Source of the DNA: CAIVAT01 sp037128705
Lineage (GTDB): Bacteria > Bacteroidota > Bacteroidia > Bacteroidales > FEN-979
DNA length: 64,000 bases
NCBI GenBank assembly: GCA_037128705.1
Contig: JBAXVX010000005.1
Coordinates: 1-64,000 of the forward strand
Direction: 5' to 3'
Of this stretch, positions 1 through 8,603 are shown piece by piece; the first letter of the stretch is position 1; each line of letters begins with the position of its first letter. Under the pieces are notes generated by a model. That model worked only from the letters and a program-made list of their open reading frames with translations, did not search any database and was not told the DNA's origin. A program made the position numbers and the translations under genes.

Positions 1-38
1 ATTGTTTATATCTGTCGCAATTTTTACTGTTTTAACCC

Positions 39-689
39 TTGATTCACATTAATAACTCAACCATAGATGTTGATTCCATCTCGGTGAACGGATTTACGGA
101 CCCATCGTCCTTCTTTGAAGAGGTCGCAATGAATTGTGACAGCTTATATTTACAATTACTGGTTCATACACTTTGTAAGGACGCAGAATTACCTGACCTG
201 ATAAAAAAGATCTATACCTATCTTCCTCCTTTGGATACCCTTTTTATCTTCAGATCCATAACGACGAAGGGAGGTATGCCCCCGGCTATAAACAAACGCT
301 GCATGTTTGGAAACATCAACTGGCAGATTGAATATAGTAATGGTACGGAAGACTGGAAGTCATTTGAATCGAAAAAAGGTGATCAGGGGATGTTTGAAAC
401 AGAGGATACTGATTTGGATAAATACAATAACCGGCTTCTGATGGCGGTTGAAGAAAAAATCCTGCAAACCCTGTGGCCCTATTCGCAGATTGTATTCGAC
501 AGTACAGGATACCTCTATGAACGTCTGCATATTTTGTACATGGGTGTTTTTCCCGGAACACCAAAGGTAAGCGGGTATAAAAAAAGTCATTGCTGTGGCT
601 TTCAGTTGCCGACGATACCTGAAGTTACCGATTGTTCAACGAAGGATATCCTTCATACCATCGGGATCCCGTTTCTGGCAAAAAATTGA
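39..689 (+). CDS. hypothetical protein, 216 aa
   Basis: I do not recognise this protein. An in-frame stop at 33-35 bounds it upstream, so it is complete inside the window, but the only early start is TTG at 39; the next in-frame ATG is about 29 codons in, so the N-terminus is uncertain. There is no signal peptide or membrane segment. It looks soluble, moderately acidic, with a Cys pair (HCCGF) near residue 185 and another Cys near 197. It lies 88 bp upstream of the ergothioneine fusion gene on the same strand, which carries its own -7 box, so co-transcription is possible but not shown. Confidence 0.6.
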   Translation: MIHINNSTIDVDSISVNGFTDPSSFFEEVAMNCDSLYLQLLVHTLCKDAELPDLIKKIYTYLPPLDTLFIFRSITTKGGMPPAINKRCMFGNINWQIEYSNGTEDWKSFESKKGDQGMFETEDTDLDKYNNRLLMAVEEKILQTLWPYSQIVFDSTGYLYERLHILYMGVFPGTPKVSGYKKSHCCGFQLPTIPEVTDCSTKDILHTIGIPFLAKN

Positions 690-739
690 TTTTAAATTCT
701 TCCAGGAGGTCACATTATGGCCTGTTTCCTGCAATTTTG

Positions 740-747
740 TATTTTTG
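740..747 (+). promoter_or_regulatory. Bacteroidota -7 promoter box before the EanB-EanA fusion gene
   Basis: TATTTTTG matches the TAnnTTTG consensus exactly and lies 30 bases before the ATG at 778. No clear -33 box was seen. Confidence 0.45.
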
Positions 748-777
748 ATGATACTTTACTATAATTACTGACCAGGC

Positions 778-2985
778 ATGATTTCATTTGATGAAATCTC
801 AACAAGTGAACTTTTGGGCCTTTTTGGGAAGCCGGACACCAGGATTATTGATGTGAGGCCGGCGGATGCCTTTAATGGCTGGCAAATGCAGAACGAATCG
901 CGCGGTGGACATATAACCCATGCCAGGAGTTTGCCCTTAAAATGGACCAGGTACATTGACTGGATAGAGACGGTCAGGCACAAGCAGATCTTTCCCGAAC
1001 ACCATATTGTCGTTTATGGTTACCATGAGGCTGACGCAGTGGATGTTGCCACCCGGTTCAGGAAATCAGGATATGGTCATGTATCTGTCTACAACAGGTT
1101 CTTAAGTGAATGGACGGTGAATACAGATCTTCCATTACAGCAGCTTGAACGGTTCAGGCAACTGGTTCCGGCTGAATGGGTGAGGATGCTGATTACTGGT
1201 ACCCGTCAGAAGCATTACCACAACGATAAATATGTAGTTGTTCATGCCCACTACCGCAACCGGGAGGCTTACCTGGGCGGCCATATTCCCGGGGCCATCG
1301 ACATGGACACCCTGGCCGTTGAAACGCCTGAAACATGGAACAGGAGGAGCCCGCAGGAGCTTAAAAAAGCACTGGAGACGCATGGCATTACCACCGATAC
1401 CACGGTAGTATTGTACGGTAAGTTCATGTCGCCTGATAATCATGATCCGTTTCCCGGTAGCGCAGCAGGCGATATAGGAGCTTTGAGATGTGCCTTTGTC
1501 ATGACATATGCCGGGGTAAAAGATGTGCGTGTCCTTAACGGAGGGTTTCAGTCATGGCAGGATGAAGGTTTTGAAATCTCTTACCATGATGAACCCAAAA
1601 CTCCGGTCCCTGATTTTGGTGCCGTTATACCTGTTCATCCTGAACTGGCCGTGGATACCCCGGAAGCCAGGGAAATCATTGCCTCACCGGATGCGGAGTT
1701 GGTTTGTGTGCGCAGTTGGAGGGAGTTCACCGGAGAAGTAAGCGGTTACAACTACATAGAGAAGAAAGGCAGGATTGCCGGTGCCATTTTTGCCGACTCT
1801 GGTTCAGATGCCTATCACATGGAGAATTACAGGAATCCTGACCAGACAAGCCGTGAATATCATGAAATAGCGGAAAACTGGATAAAGAGCGGCATTACTC
1901 CCGACAAACACCTTGCTTTTTACTGCGGCACCGGATGGCGCGGGAGCGAAGCCTGGTTCAATGCCTGGCTGATGGGGTGGCCGCGGGTATCGGTTTACGA
2001 CGGAGGGTGGTTCGAATGGAGCAGCGACCCGGGTAACCCTGTTGAAACAGGGATTCCGGAAATGGTATCTGAAATTTTAACGGGTCTTTCCGCTCCCCGG
2101 AAAAATTTACCCTGCCGTTTTTTTTATGACGATAAAGGTTCTGAGCTTTTTGAAGAGATTACCGGCTTACCGGAATACTATCTGACCCGGACCGAGATAT
2201 CTATCCTGAAAGAGGCTGCCCCGCTGATCATGGCCGGCCAGATAGTTAAAAATATAATTGAACTGGGCAGCGGGAATTGTTCAAAAATATCCATTCTCCT
2301 GGATGCAATACCCGGAAACAGGATCGAAGAAATTACGTATTTCCCTGTTGATATCAGTAAAACCTCGATTGAAAAATCAGCCGGAAAACTATCAGAAAAA
2401 CATCCCGGCATCAGGGTTCATGGCATCCTCGCCAATTTTTTGAAGCATGTTGATCAAATTCCCTGTGAAGGAAATAAGCTGATCTGTTTTTTCGGCAGTA
2501 CATTGGGAAATCTTACAAAAGCAGAAGAATTATCCTTCCTTCGCAATTTAAAATCAGGGATGAATCCGGGCGACCAATTACTGATCGGATTCGATATGGT
2601 CAAGGATGTGGCAATGATGCAAAAGGCCTACAATGATTCAAAGGGAATAACAGCTGCATTCAACAAGAACATCCTGCATTCGGTAAATCAGCATGCACAA
2701 ACAAATTTTGATCCCAGGCAGTTTGAACATCATGCCTGTTACAATTCAGCAGATGGCCGGATCGAGATGCATCTCAGGGCCCTGATGGATATTGAAGTCA
2801 CCAGTCCCCGCTTTAATGCCAGTATCTTTTTAAAGGAGGGTGAAACAATCCATACCGAGAACTCACATAAATACACTACGGCCTGTATTCATCAACTGTC
2901 CGAAATTACCGGACTGCAGATAAAAGATATTTATACCGATATTAACCGTTGGTTTTCACTGGTGCATTTCAATCAACAACACTAA
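778..2985 (+). CDS. EanB-EanA-like fusion: rhodanese sulfurtransferase plus histidine trimethyltransferase (anaerobic ergothioneine synthesis)
   Basis: This is a 735-aa fusion. Residues 1 to about 420 are repeated rhodanese-like folds; at least three are visible and only the last has an active-site loop, YCGTGWRGSEAW with C383. In EanB of Chlorobium limicola the hercynine-binding and catalytic residues are Y353, Y411, C412 and T414. Here Y382, C383 and T385 match, and Y324 has the same 59-residue spacing to the Cys. Residues about 425-735 are an EgtD-type methyltransferase: GLPEYYLTRTE, SAM loop ELGSGNCSK (495-503), GSTLGN with N578, DMVKD, and E694/S696 in TENSHKY. Known chemistry: EgtD/EanA makes hercynine from His with three SAM, and EanB transfers polysulfide sulfur to give ergothioneine without oxygen. 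That both run in this single chain is inference. No signal peptide, so cytosolic. Confidence 0.85.
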   Translation: MISFDEISTSELLGLFGKPDTRIIDVRPADAFNGWQMQNESRGGHITHARSLPLKWTRYIDWIETVRHKQIFPEHHIVVYGYHEADAVDVATRFRKSGYGHVSVYNRFLSEWTVNTDLPLQQLERFRQLVPAEWVRMLITGTRQKHYHNDKYVVVHAHYRNREAYLGGHIPGAIDMDTLAVETPETWNRRSPQELKKALETHGITTDTTVVLYGKFMSPDNHDPFPGSAAGDIGALRCAFVMTYAGVKDVRVLNGGFQSWQDEGFEISYHDEPKTPVPDFGAVIPVHPELAVDTPEAREIIASPDAELVCVRSWREFTGEVSGYNYIEKKGRIAGAIFADSGSDAYHMENYRNPDQTSREYHEIAENWIKSGITPDKHLAFYCGTGWRGSEAWFNAWLMGWPRVSVYDGGWFEWSSDPGNPVETGIPEMVSEILTGLSAPRKNLPCRFFYDDKGSELFEEITGLPEYYLTRTEISILKEAAPLIMAGQIVKNIIELGSGNCSKISILLDAIPGNRIEEITYFPVDISKTSIEKSAGKLSEKHPGIRVHGILANFLKHVDQIPCEGNKLICFFGSTLGNLTKAEELSFLRNLKSGMNPGDQLLIGFDMVKDVAMMQKAYNDSKGITAAFNKNILHSVNQHAQTNFDPRQFEHHACYNSADGRIEMHLRALMDIEVTSPRFNASIFLKEGETIHTENSHKYTTACIHQLSEITGLQIKDIYTDINRWFSLVHFNQQH

Positions 2986-2996
2986 CCATCCATTAC

Positions 2997-3911
2997 ATGA
3001 ATAATCCGGACGAATTAAAGGGTTTAAAGAGGATCAGTGAAGTGAGTTTTGGCACCTCGCTGATCATTACACCTTTATCCATCATTTTCTCGATGATCAC
3101 GGGTTCAGTCACACTGATGATCTACTTTATCTGGGCAGCCATCGCCATTGCCGTTAAGATTTTTGCTCTGATCTCCATACGGATCATGACGAAAGAAAAT
3201 CAATTCATGTTTCCCAACGGGACCGGGAAACTGGAGAATTTTTCCTCTTTTTTCTTCGGAGTTTCCATTGTCCCCCTGGGGGCTTATTATCTTGTTGCCT
3301 CCATCATCAGGCTGTTTTCACCTTTACCCGGTGTTACCTACCTGCTGTGCCAGGTTCCGGTTGCATTGTCACTTTTACTGACACTGATGCTGATAATTTG
3401 GACAAACCGCATTATCAGCCAAAGTTCAAACCCCTCCCCTTTGCTGAAAGCTTATTTTATCAATTTCAAAGTTTCCATTACCTCGGATTCATTCCTGTTC
3501 CTGGCCTTTTTTTTAGGATATCTTTTATCGGTCTTCGGATTCAATTTTCTCAGTGTCCGCGTTGACCCGGTTTTGTCGGTCATACTGTCCCTGTATATGA
3601 TCCGGGTTGGCTTGCCCCTCATCATCAGCAATTTCCGTTCACTGATCGATCTGCCCCTGCCTGAAAAAGACATGCTTAAAATTCTTAAGGTGACCACGGA
3701 GTTTTATAAAGAATATTCAGGTTTTGGCCTGATGTTTTCAAGGCAGAGCGGAAAACAAAAATTCATTGAGGTCGAATTACTCTTTGATCCGGGAATCTCT
3801 CTTGAAAAGATCGGGCAGGTGGAACAGAACATGTCGTCGAGGATAGAACAGGAGATACCGGATGTTAAGTTCAGACTGATTCCAAAGGCTGAAGTTTATT
3901 CAGCGGAATGA
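2997..3911 (+). CDS. cation diffusion facilitator-like membrane protein with altered metal site
   Basis: A 304-aa protein with about six membrane segments and a cytoplasmic C-terminal domain of about 90 residues, as in CDF (cation efflux) transporters. The FPNGTGKLENFSSFF stretch after the second helix matches the CDF loop (typically FPYGYGRAE). The paired HxxxD/DxxxD zinc ligands expected in helices 2 and 5 are not seen: helix 2 has IYFIWAAIAIAVK and helix 5 has VSITSDSF. It may therefore not be a classical Zn/Fe exporter. I chose ATG 2997; the reading frame opens earlier but inside the preceding gene. It begins 11 bp after the ergothioneine fusion stop, so the two are probably one operon. 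Confidence 0.6.
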   Translation: MNNPDELKGLKRISEVSFGTSLIITPLSIIFSMITGSVTLMIYFIWAAIAIAVKIFALISIRIMTKENQFMFPNGTGKLENFSSFFFGVSIVPLGAYYLVASIIRLFSPLPGVTYLLCQVPVALSLLLTLMLIIWTNRIISQSSNPSPLLKAYFINFKVSITSDSFLFLAFFLGYLLSVFGFNFLSVRVDPVLSVILSLYMIRVGLPLIISNFRSLIDLPLPEKDMLKILKVTTEFYKEYSGFGLMFSRQSGKQKFIEVELLFDPGISLEKIGQVEQNMSSRIEQEIPDVKFRLIPKAEVYSAE

Positions 3912-3925
3912 TGAAAGCCCTGTAC

Positions 3926-5698
3926 CTATTGTTGTAAAAGTTTCAGGTTATCAATGTCCAGGTTTTCCAATACAAAGGCATTCCATTTCAGCAGGGCTTT
4001 TTTATTTTTACCCAGTTTCGCCTCTTCCAGGTATTTGGCTGTTGTCTGATCCATCCCTTTTAAGGTAACCCGGTACACTGAATCGATTTGGCTGATGGCG
4101 TAATCCCCTGTGTTCAGTGTCTTTTCCATTTTTCTTCGTTCAATTTCACAGAGATCGAAAAAGATATTCAGAAATGCCTTCGTTTCGGGTTCATCGGGAA
4201 GATGAAAATGTGTTTTTTTTTCGTCAAAAACAGTATAGGACCTGAAGGAAAAGGCATCGCCGGCCCGGGTAACATCGAGCAGCAGCTGCACCTTCAGGAT
4301 GTCCAGGTTGTACTGGTCGGTCAATATGCTGCTGTTGATCTGCCTCTGCGTGTAGATCTTGTTCTGGGGAAGGCTCCTGTTCAGGGAAAACCGTTTGACG
4401 GGATCCCAGAAGGTATAGCAATTCTCGTATAAGGTTGAATCGTAATGGGTGAGGGTCAGAAAATCCTTTCCAAAGTTTCCATCTCCGAAATTGACCAACA
4501 GCCCGCTATCTGCGAAGAAGCCGAGGCTCTCTTTTTGCTTTGCAGTGAGAATCAGGGTGTTGTTGTTGTCCCAGAAAATTTTGTTAAACGGGATGATCGA
4601 CATTTTCCTGTAATCATCATAGTTGGCATCATAATCAAACCACGGGATGATAAAGGGATCGTCGTAATCATAAAAACAGAGGATGCCATGGGTGGTGATC
4701 TCCCGGGTAACTACCAACGGGTCCATGTCCGCAAGGTTTTCCCTCACACTTTTATAGGTGACGTGGTAACTGAAGTTTATATGATCGAGGTTTTCGGAGA
4801 ACCCATCATTTTTAAAGGTATGGCTGATTTTTATATCCACGTTGCTCAGTCGGTCAACCTTAAATATGGGGAGAAAAGGGTGACGGGCTGCAGCATCGAT
4901 GGCCAGGTCAATTTTCACCAGGGCAAGGGTTTTCCTGTCAATCCACAGATCTCCTGAAAAGTAATTGCCGGCCTCTTTCCATGGTTGAAACCCGATATGA
5001 TAGAGGCCGTTTTCACCCGGTTTCATGGCAAGCTGAAACATCTTTTTCAGATCTTTTTTCGCGAATTGCAGAGGGATGGAAGGGTAATCGGGATCCTGCC
5101 GGACCAGGTTCATCTGGCTGATGGCCTTTGATGAGTTCAGGGTAAGAAAGTATCGCTGATCCAGTTCGGCCAGCCCGATCCTGCCATTCCTGAAGGTCAG
5201 GTTTTCGATGGAAGATCCCTTCATGTACCCGTTATAGTAGCATTCCAGCAATTCGATCGGCTGCTCATTTGTTTGGGTTTCAATGCCATAATAGACTTTG
5301 GCTTCATGATAGTGCTTATCCTTCAGCAGCTTTTTCCTGCACTTTTCCAGGATATCGTAGAGGTAATCGTTGTCGGCATGAACGGTGACCTCTTCCAGTT
5401 GGATATCCATTCTTTCCATGAGTACCGTGCTTTTGCGCGACAACCCCGACGACGGGACCTCGATGGATCTGTACCCTACATAAGATAAGAGCAGGGTGTC
5501 CTTCGGTATGCTGACAGATATCACATAGGTCCCCTCGCTGTTGGTGATGGCCCCTTTTTTGGTCCCTTTAACGGAGATGCTGCACCAGGGAAGCTCTTCG
5601 TTTGATTTTGAGTCCCTGACCTTGCCCTGTATGATCGTTTGTGAAAAGGAGGAGAAAGTGCAAATAAGCAAGAGGAATGATGCTGCAATGCGTTTCAT
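3926..5698 (-). CDS. exported carboxypeptidase-regulatory-like domain protein, 590 aa
   Basis: The start MKRIAASFLLLICTFSSFSQ gives a clean Sec signal peptide, so I place it at 5698 rather than at upstream Met codons that overlap the preceding gene. Mature residues about 20-105 form a CarboxypepD_reg-like beta-sandwich (IIQGKVRDSKSNEELP ... GTYVISV ... LSYVGYRSIEV ... ITV-type end 'LEEVTVHA'). The long C-terminal half is unlike a TonB beta-barrel I can name. It is the second gene of a two-gene minus-strand unit, 26 bp after the related gene at 5725-7110. The likely location is periplasm or outer membrane; the function is unknown. Confidence 0.8.
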   Translation of the reverse strand: MKRIAASFLLLICTFSSFSQTIIQGKVRDSKSNEELPWCSISVKGTKKGAITNSEGTYVISVSIPKDTLLLSYVGYRSIEVPSSGLSRKSTVLMERMDIQLEEVTVHADNDYLYDILEKCRKKLLKDKHYHEAKVYYGIETQTNEQPIELLECYYNGYMKGSSIENLTFRNGRIGLAELDQRYFLTLNSSKAISQMNLVRQDPDYPSIPLQFAKKDLKKMFQLAMKPGENGLYHIGFQPWKEAGNYFSGDLWIDRKTLALVKIDLAIDAAARHPFLPIFKVDRLSNVDIKISHTFKNDGFSENLDHINFSYHVTYKSVRENLADMDPLVVTREITTHGILCFYDYDDPFIIPWFDYDANYDDYRKMSIIPFNKIFWDNNNTLILTAKQKESLGFFADSGLLVNFGDGNFGKDFLTLTHYDSTLYENCYTFWDPVKRFSLNRSLPQNKIYTQRQINSSILTDQYNLDILKVQLLLDVTRAGDAFSFRSYTVFDEKKTHFHLPDEPETKAFLNIFFDLCEIERRKMEKTLNTGDYAISQIDSVYRVTLKGMDQTTAKYLEEAKLGKNKKALLKWNAFVLENLDIDNLKLLQQ

Positions 5699-5724
5699 GT
5701 TTTTTGGTGGGGACAGGGTGTATT

Positions 5725-7110
5725 TCATCGGATGCTGCATTTCACCAGTTTCCAGTTTTCGGTGCTGCCGCTCTCCTTACAAAGGAAAAAAGCTTCGCCC
5801 TTGTAGATTTTTATCTTTTCGGGGAAGAGAAAGGGGATGACAGTCCCTTCGTCCAGTTTCCCGGTTTTCAGATCGATTTTCCTTATCATCATCATGCCAC
5901 TCCGCAGGAACATCGTATACAGAACATGCGTTGCTTCGTCGCTGAGGATCCTTGTTCCCCATCGCCAGCCGTCGTTTACAGCACGGTCATTCTTCCCCAG
6001 GGGGTTGATTCCAACGGATCCCTTGTGAAAGCTTATGGAAACAGTTGAGATTACCTTGCCATCCGGATCGAGTATTTCGATGAGGTCACTCCCGAAGTTG
6101 AAGAAGGCCATGCTGTCTTCATTGAGTTTGATCAGCGGGTAGATCATGTTGTAGAATTCGAACCGGTGAGCCCGGGCTTCGTTTTTGCCATATCCTCCTC
6201 CTTCTGTTTGCGAAATGGAAAAGTCAAACCTGGTTTCGCTTTCAATGTCATCGGAAGGGTCAACATAGGTACCGAGTGCGCCGTTCCATTTGTAATAGAA
6301 AGACTGGTCATCGAGGAACTCCGATATTTTTTTATCATTCAGGCTGTTTTTAATGTACTGCTTATCATGATCCCTGCTGAAAAAGGCTATGGAGGTTCCA
6401 AACCCGCCCAATACCTTTTCCTGGAAATAGAGGCGGCCGGAAATCCGGAACAGGTATGGCCTGACATACTTTTCAAGTGAATCGACGGAGATCGGATGGA
6501 GAAAACCGAGGCTGTGAATCTCCGGGTCATAGTAGCACTGGTATGCCTTCCCTGTTTTTGCATAATAGTGCACGTTTGAAAGGAAATCTTTGCAAAGCAT
6601 GTCAGGCGGGAGCTCGGGCAGGTCTTCAACGGCCAGGGTGTCGCCGCCCCGGCTGAGCAGGACCATCCCGGCCCTTTTGGCCACATTGCGGAAGACAAGC
6701 ATCACGACATTGTCATCCATCAGTTCATAATCGAGCACCGAAAAGGTTTTATCCTGGTACAGCACGGAATGGTTCACCGGGGATATTTCCACCTCTTTCA
6801 ATTCGTATGTGACCGGGCGAAGCAATATTGCAAGTGGGACGGCTGATCGCTCCAGGATGTCGTACCTGGCTCGTTCGTAGCCGATGCAGCTGACGATGAT
6901 CGTAGCCGGCAGTTTGGCCAGAACCAGGGTAAAGTTGCCGTTTTTATCGGTGGAGGTCCCCAGCGTTGTGCCATAAACCCTGACGTTGGCTTCGGAAATG
7001 AACCTGGAGGAAAGTTCGTTCCTGACCGTTCCCCTGATTTTAATGGTTTGTGCCAGGCAGAGCTGCTGAAGTAAAACAAAGGCAAGGATCAGGCTTCGCA
7101 TGCTGGACAT
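5725..7110 (-). CDS. exported carboxypeptidase-regulatory-like domain protein, 461 aa
   Basis: A signal peptide (MRSLILAFVLLQQLCLAQ from the Met at 7101; ATG 7110 is the alternative start) is followed by a CarboxypepD_reg-like domain, residues about 22-110 (KIRGTVRNELSSRF, GTSTDKNGNFTL, VSCIGYERARYDI, LKEVEISP). The rest, about 350 residues, has repeated short beta segments such as FNFGSDLIEILDPDGKVIS and resembles a beta-propeller, though I cannot name the family. No TonB plug or barrel follows, so it is not a SusC-type receptor. It leads a two-gene unit with the related protein at 3926-5698. Confidence 0.8.
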   Translation of the reverse strand: MSSMRSLILAFVLLQQLCLAQTIKIRGTVRNELSSRFISEANVRVYGTTLGTSTDKNGNFTLVLAKLPATIIVSCIGYERARYDILERSAVPLAILLRPVTYELKEVEISPVNHSVLYQDKTFSVLDYELMDDNVVMLVFRNVAKRAGMVLLSRGGDTLAVEDLPELPPDMLCKDFLSNVHYYAKTGKAYQCYYDPEIHSLGFLHPISVDSLEKYVRPYLFRISGRLYFQEKVLGGFGTSIAFFSRDHDKQYIKNSLNDKKISEFLDDQSFYYKWNGALGTYVDPSDDIESETRFDFSISQTEGGGYGKNEARAHRFEFYNMIYPLIKLNEDSMAFFNFGSDLIEILDPDGKVISTVSISFHKGSVGINPLGKNDRAVNDGWRWGTRILSDEATHVLYTMFLRSGMMMIRKIDLKTGKLDEGTVIPFLFPEKIKIYKGEAFFLCKESGSTENWKLVKCSIR

Positions 7111-7220
7111 ATCTGCAATTTATGCAAGCATTTCTTGTTCAGGAATTGTCCGAAAGTTACACAATTTCAGGAAAGATGTCAACTTGTGGGATTTCAGGAT
7201 TAAAGGGAATCTTATTTTTT

Positions 7221-7228
7221 TAAATTTG
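7221..7228 (+). promoter_or_regulatory. Bacteroidota -7 promoter box before the HAD phosphatase gene
   Basis: TAAATTTG fits TAnnTTTG and lies 59 bases before the ATG at 7288, in the divergent gap with the 5725-7110 gene. Confidence 0.45.
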
Positions 7229-7287
7229 CACTAAGCGTAATTTGACCCTGCTCATACAGAATCCCGAAACAACAAAATATTTCAACC

Positions 7288-8559
7288 ATGAAAATACTAC
7301 CAAGGTCTCTCGTAGTCATAACGATATTCTTTTTCTTCCAGCTTATTACCGGCTGCTCAAAAACCGAATCACGGGCAGGCGATTCGCTCGACAGGCTGAA
7401 CTGGTCGGAACGGAACTACCATTTATTGAACCAAATGATCGCAGACAACGGCATCGGCGGAAAGTATTATCAGGAAGGAGAAATTCCCTACATTGTCCTG
7501 GACTGGGATCAGACCTGCGCCCATTTTGATGTGGAGGAGGCCCTGATGCGTTACCAGCTCTTCAATCTCCGGTTTAAATGTTCGGTAGCACAGTTTAAAA
7601 GCGTGCTGAAGGATACCATCAACGGAATTACGCGGTTGTCGGACGAATACAGGGGTGTCAGGCTGGCCGACATCAATACCGACCTGATGAACGATTACCA
7701 GTTCATCCTGGATAATTATCAGGGATTTAATGGAAAGATGACCCTGGAGGAGATAAAGGCGACGCCGCGGTATAACGATTTTGTCGCCCGGATGCTCTTC
7801 CTGGCCGATGGATACATGGGTACGAAGGGCATCGGGTTGGAATATGTTTACATGTGGGAGTTATACCTTTTTGCCGGTTTTACCGTGGAAGAGGTGAGAG
7901 CCATGGCAAAAGAGGCCATTTCGTATGAACTCGCCAACCAGATCGGCCGCCACAGCCTGGAGTCGCCTGCCGGTTTAACCACCCTGACAGGGAGGGTTCG
8001 CTGTTCCTTTAACTCGGGACTCCGTGTTTTCCCGGAGATGCAGAACTTTATCACAACCTGCCGGGATCACGGCATCGAAGTATATATTGTTTCGGCCAGT
8101 TACAAGCCGGTGGTCGAGGTGTTTGGGGGCATCGGGACCTTTGGCTACAACCTGCCTGCCGACCATGTGATCGGTATGGAACTTGCCATCGGCCCCGACG
8201 GAAAGATCATTCCCGAATACAAGGCGGGCTGGGTCAAGACGGTGAGAGCCGGGAAGGTTGAAGCCATCAACCTGGTGATCAAAACCCAGCCGGGTAAAAA
8301 TCATGATCCCCTGTTTGCCGGAGGCGACAGCGACGGGGACATTGAGATGCTGACCCAGTTCCCCGGAATGAAACTGGGGCTGATCTGGAACAGGTTAAAA
8401 GGCGGGGAGATAGGCCAGCTCTGCAAACAGGCTGTGGACGAAATGAATCTCCCTAACCCGAGATTTATCCTTCAGGGACGAAATGAAAATGTAGGGATTG
8501 TACGGCCTTCGTCGGAAACGATCCTGATGGGTAAAACGGAACCGCAGTTGTTGCCGTAA
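7288..8559 (+). CDS. HAD-superfamily phosphatase lipoprotein, phosphorylcholine phosphatase-like
   Basis: The 423-aa product has a lipoprotein signal (FQLITGC, lipidated C23) and HAD phosphatase motifs: motif I LDWDQTCAHFD with nucleophile D72 and D74, motif II VSAS near residue 270, and motif IV GGDSDGDIEM near residue 346. The large helical cap between motifs I and II and the periplasmic placement resemble phosphorylcholine phosphatases. The substrate is not proven; an acid phosphatase acting on other phosphomonoesters is equally possible. It is followed after 44 bp by an L,D-transpeptidase gene on the same strand, which suggests envelope work. Confidence 0.8.
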   Translation: MKILPRSLVVITIFFFFQLITGCSKTESRAGDSLDRLNWSERNYHLLNQMIADNGIGGKYYQEGEIPYIVLDWDQTCAHFDVEEALMRYQLFNLRFKCSVAQFKSVLKDTINGITRLSDEYRGVRLADINTDLMNDYQFILDNYQGFNGKMTLEEIKATPRYNDFVARMLFLADGYMGTKGIGLEYVYMWELYLFAGFTVEEVRAMAKEAISYELANQIGRHSLESPAGLTTLTGRVRCSFNSGLRVFPEMQNFITTCRDHGIEVYIVSASYKPVVEVFGGIGTFGYNLPADHVIGMELAIGPDGKIIPEYKAGWVKTVRAGKVEAINLVIKTQPGKNHDPLFAGGDSDGDIEMLTQFPGMKLGLIWNRLKGGEIGQLCKQAVDEMNLPNPRFILQGRNENVGIVRPSSETILMGKTEPQLLP

Positions 8560-8603
8560 TTTTTATTGTTTGCGTGAAAAGTTTGATCCTTAAATTCCCA
8601 TGG

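Noticed and set aside
704..764. Strong AGGAGGT before a 15-codon ORF (717-764) upstream of the EanB-EanA gene
   Set aside because: The exact -7 box at 740-747 lies inside it, so the main transcript would start after its ATG; Bacteroidota rarely rely on such sites. Two Cys codons are too little to claim attenuation.
4445..4957. Long open frames antisense to real genes, such as 170 aa at 4445-4957, 227 aa at 22228-22911 and 227 aa at 27170-27853
   Set aside because: They overlap well-supported genes on the opposite strand and show no domain, signal peptide or start context.
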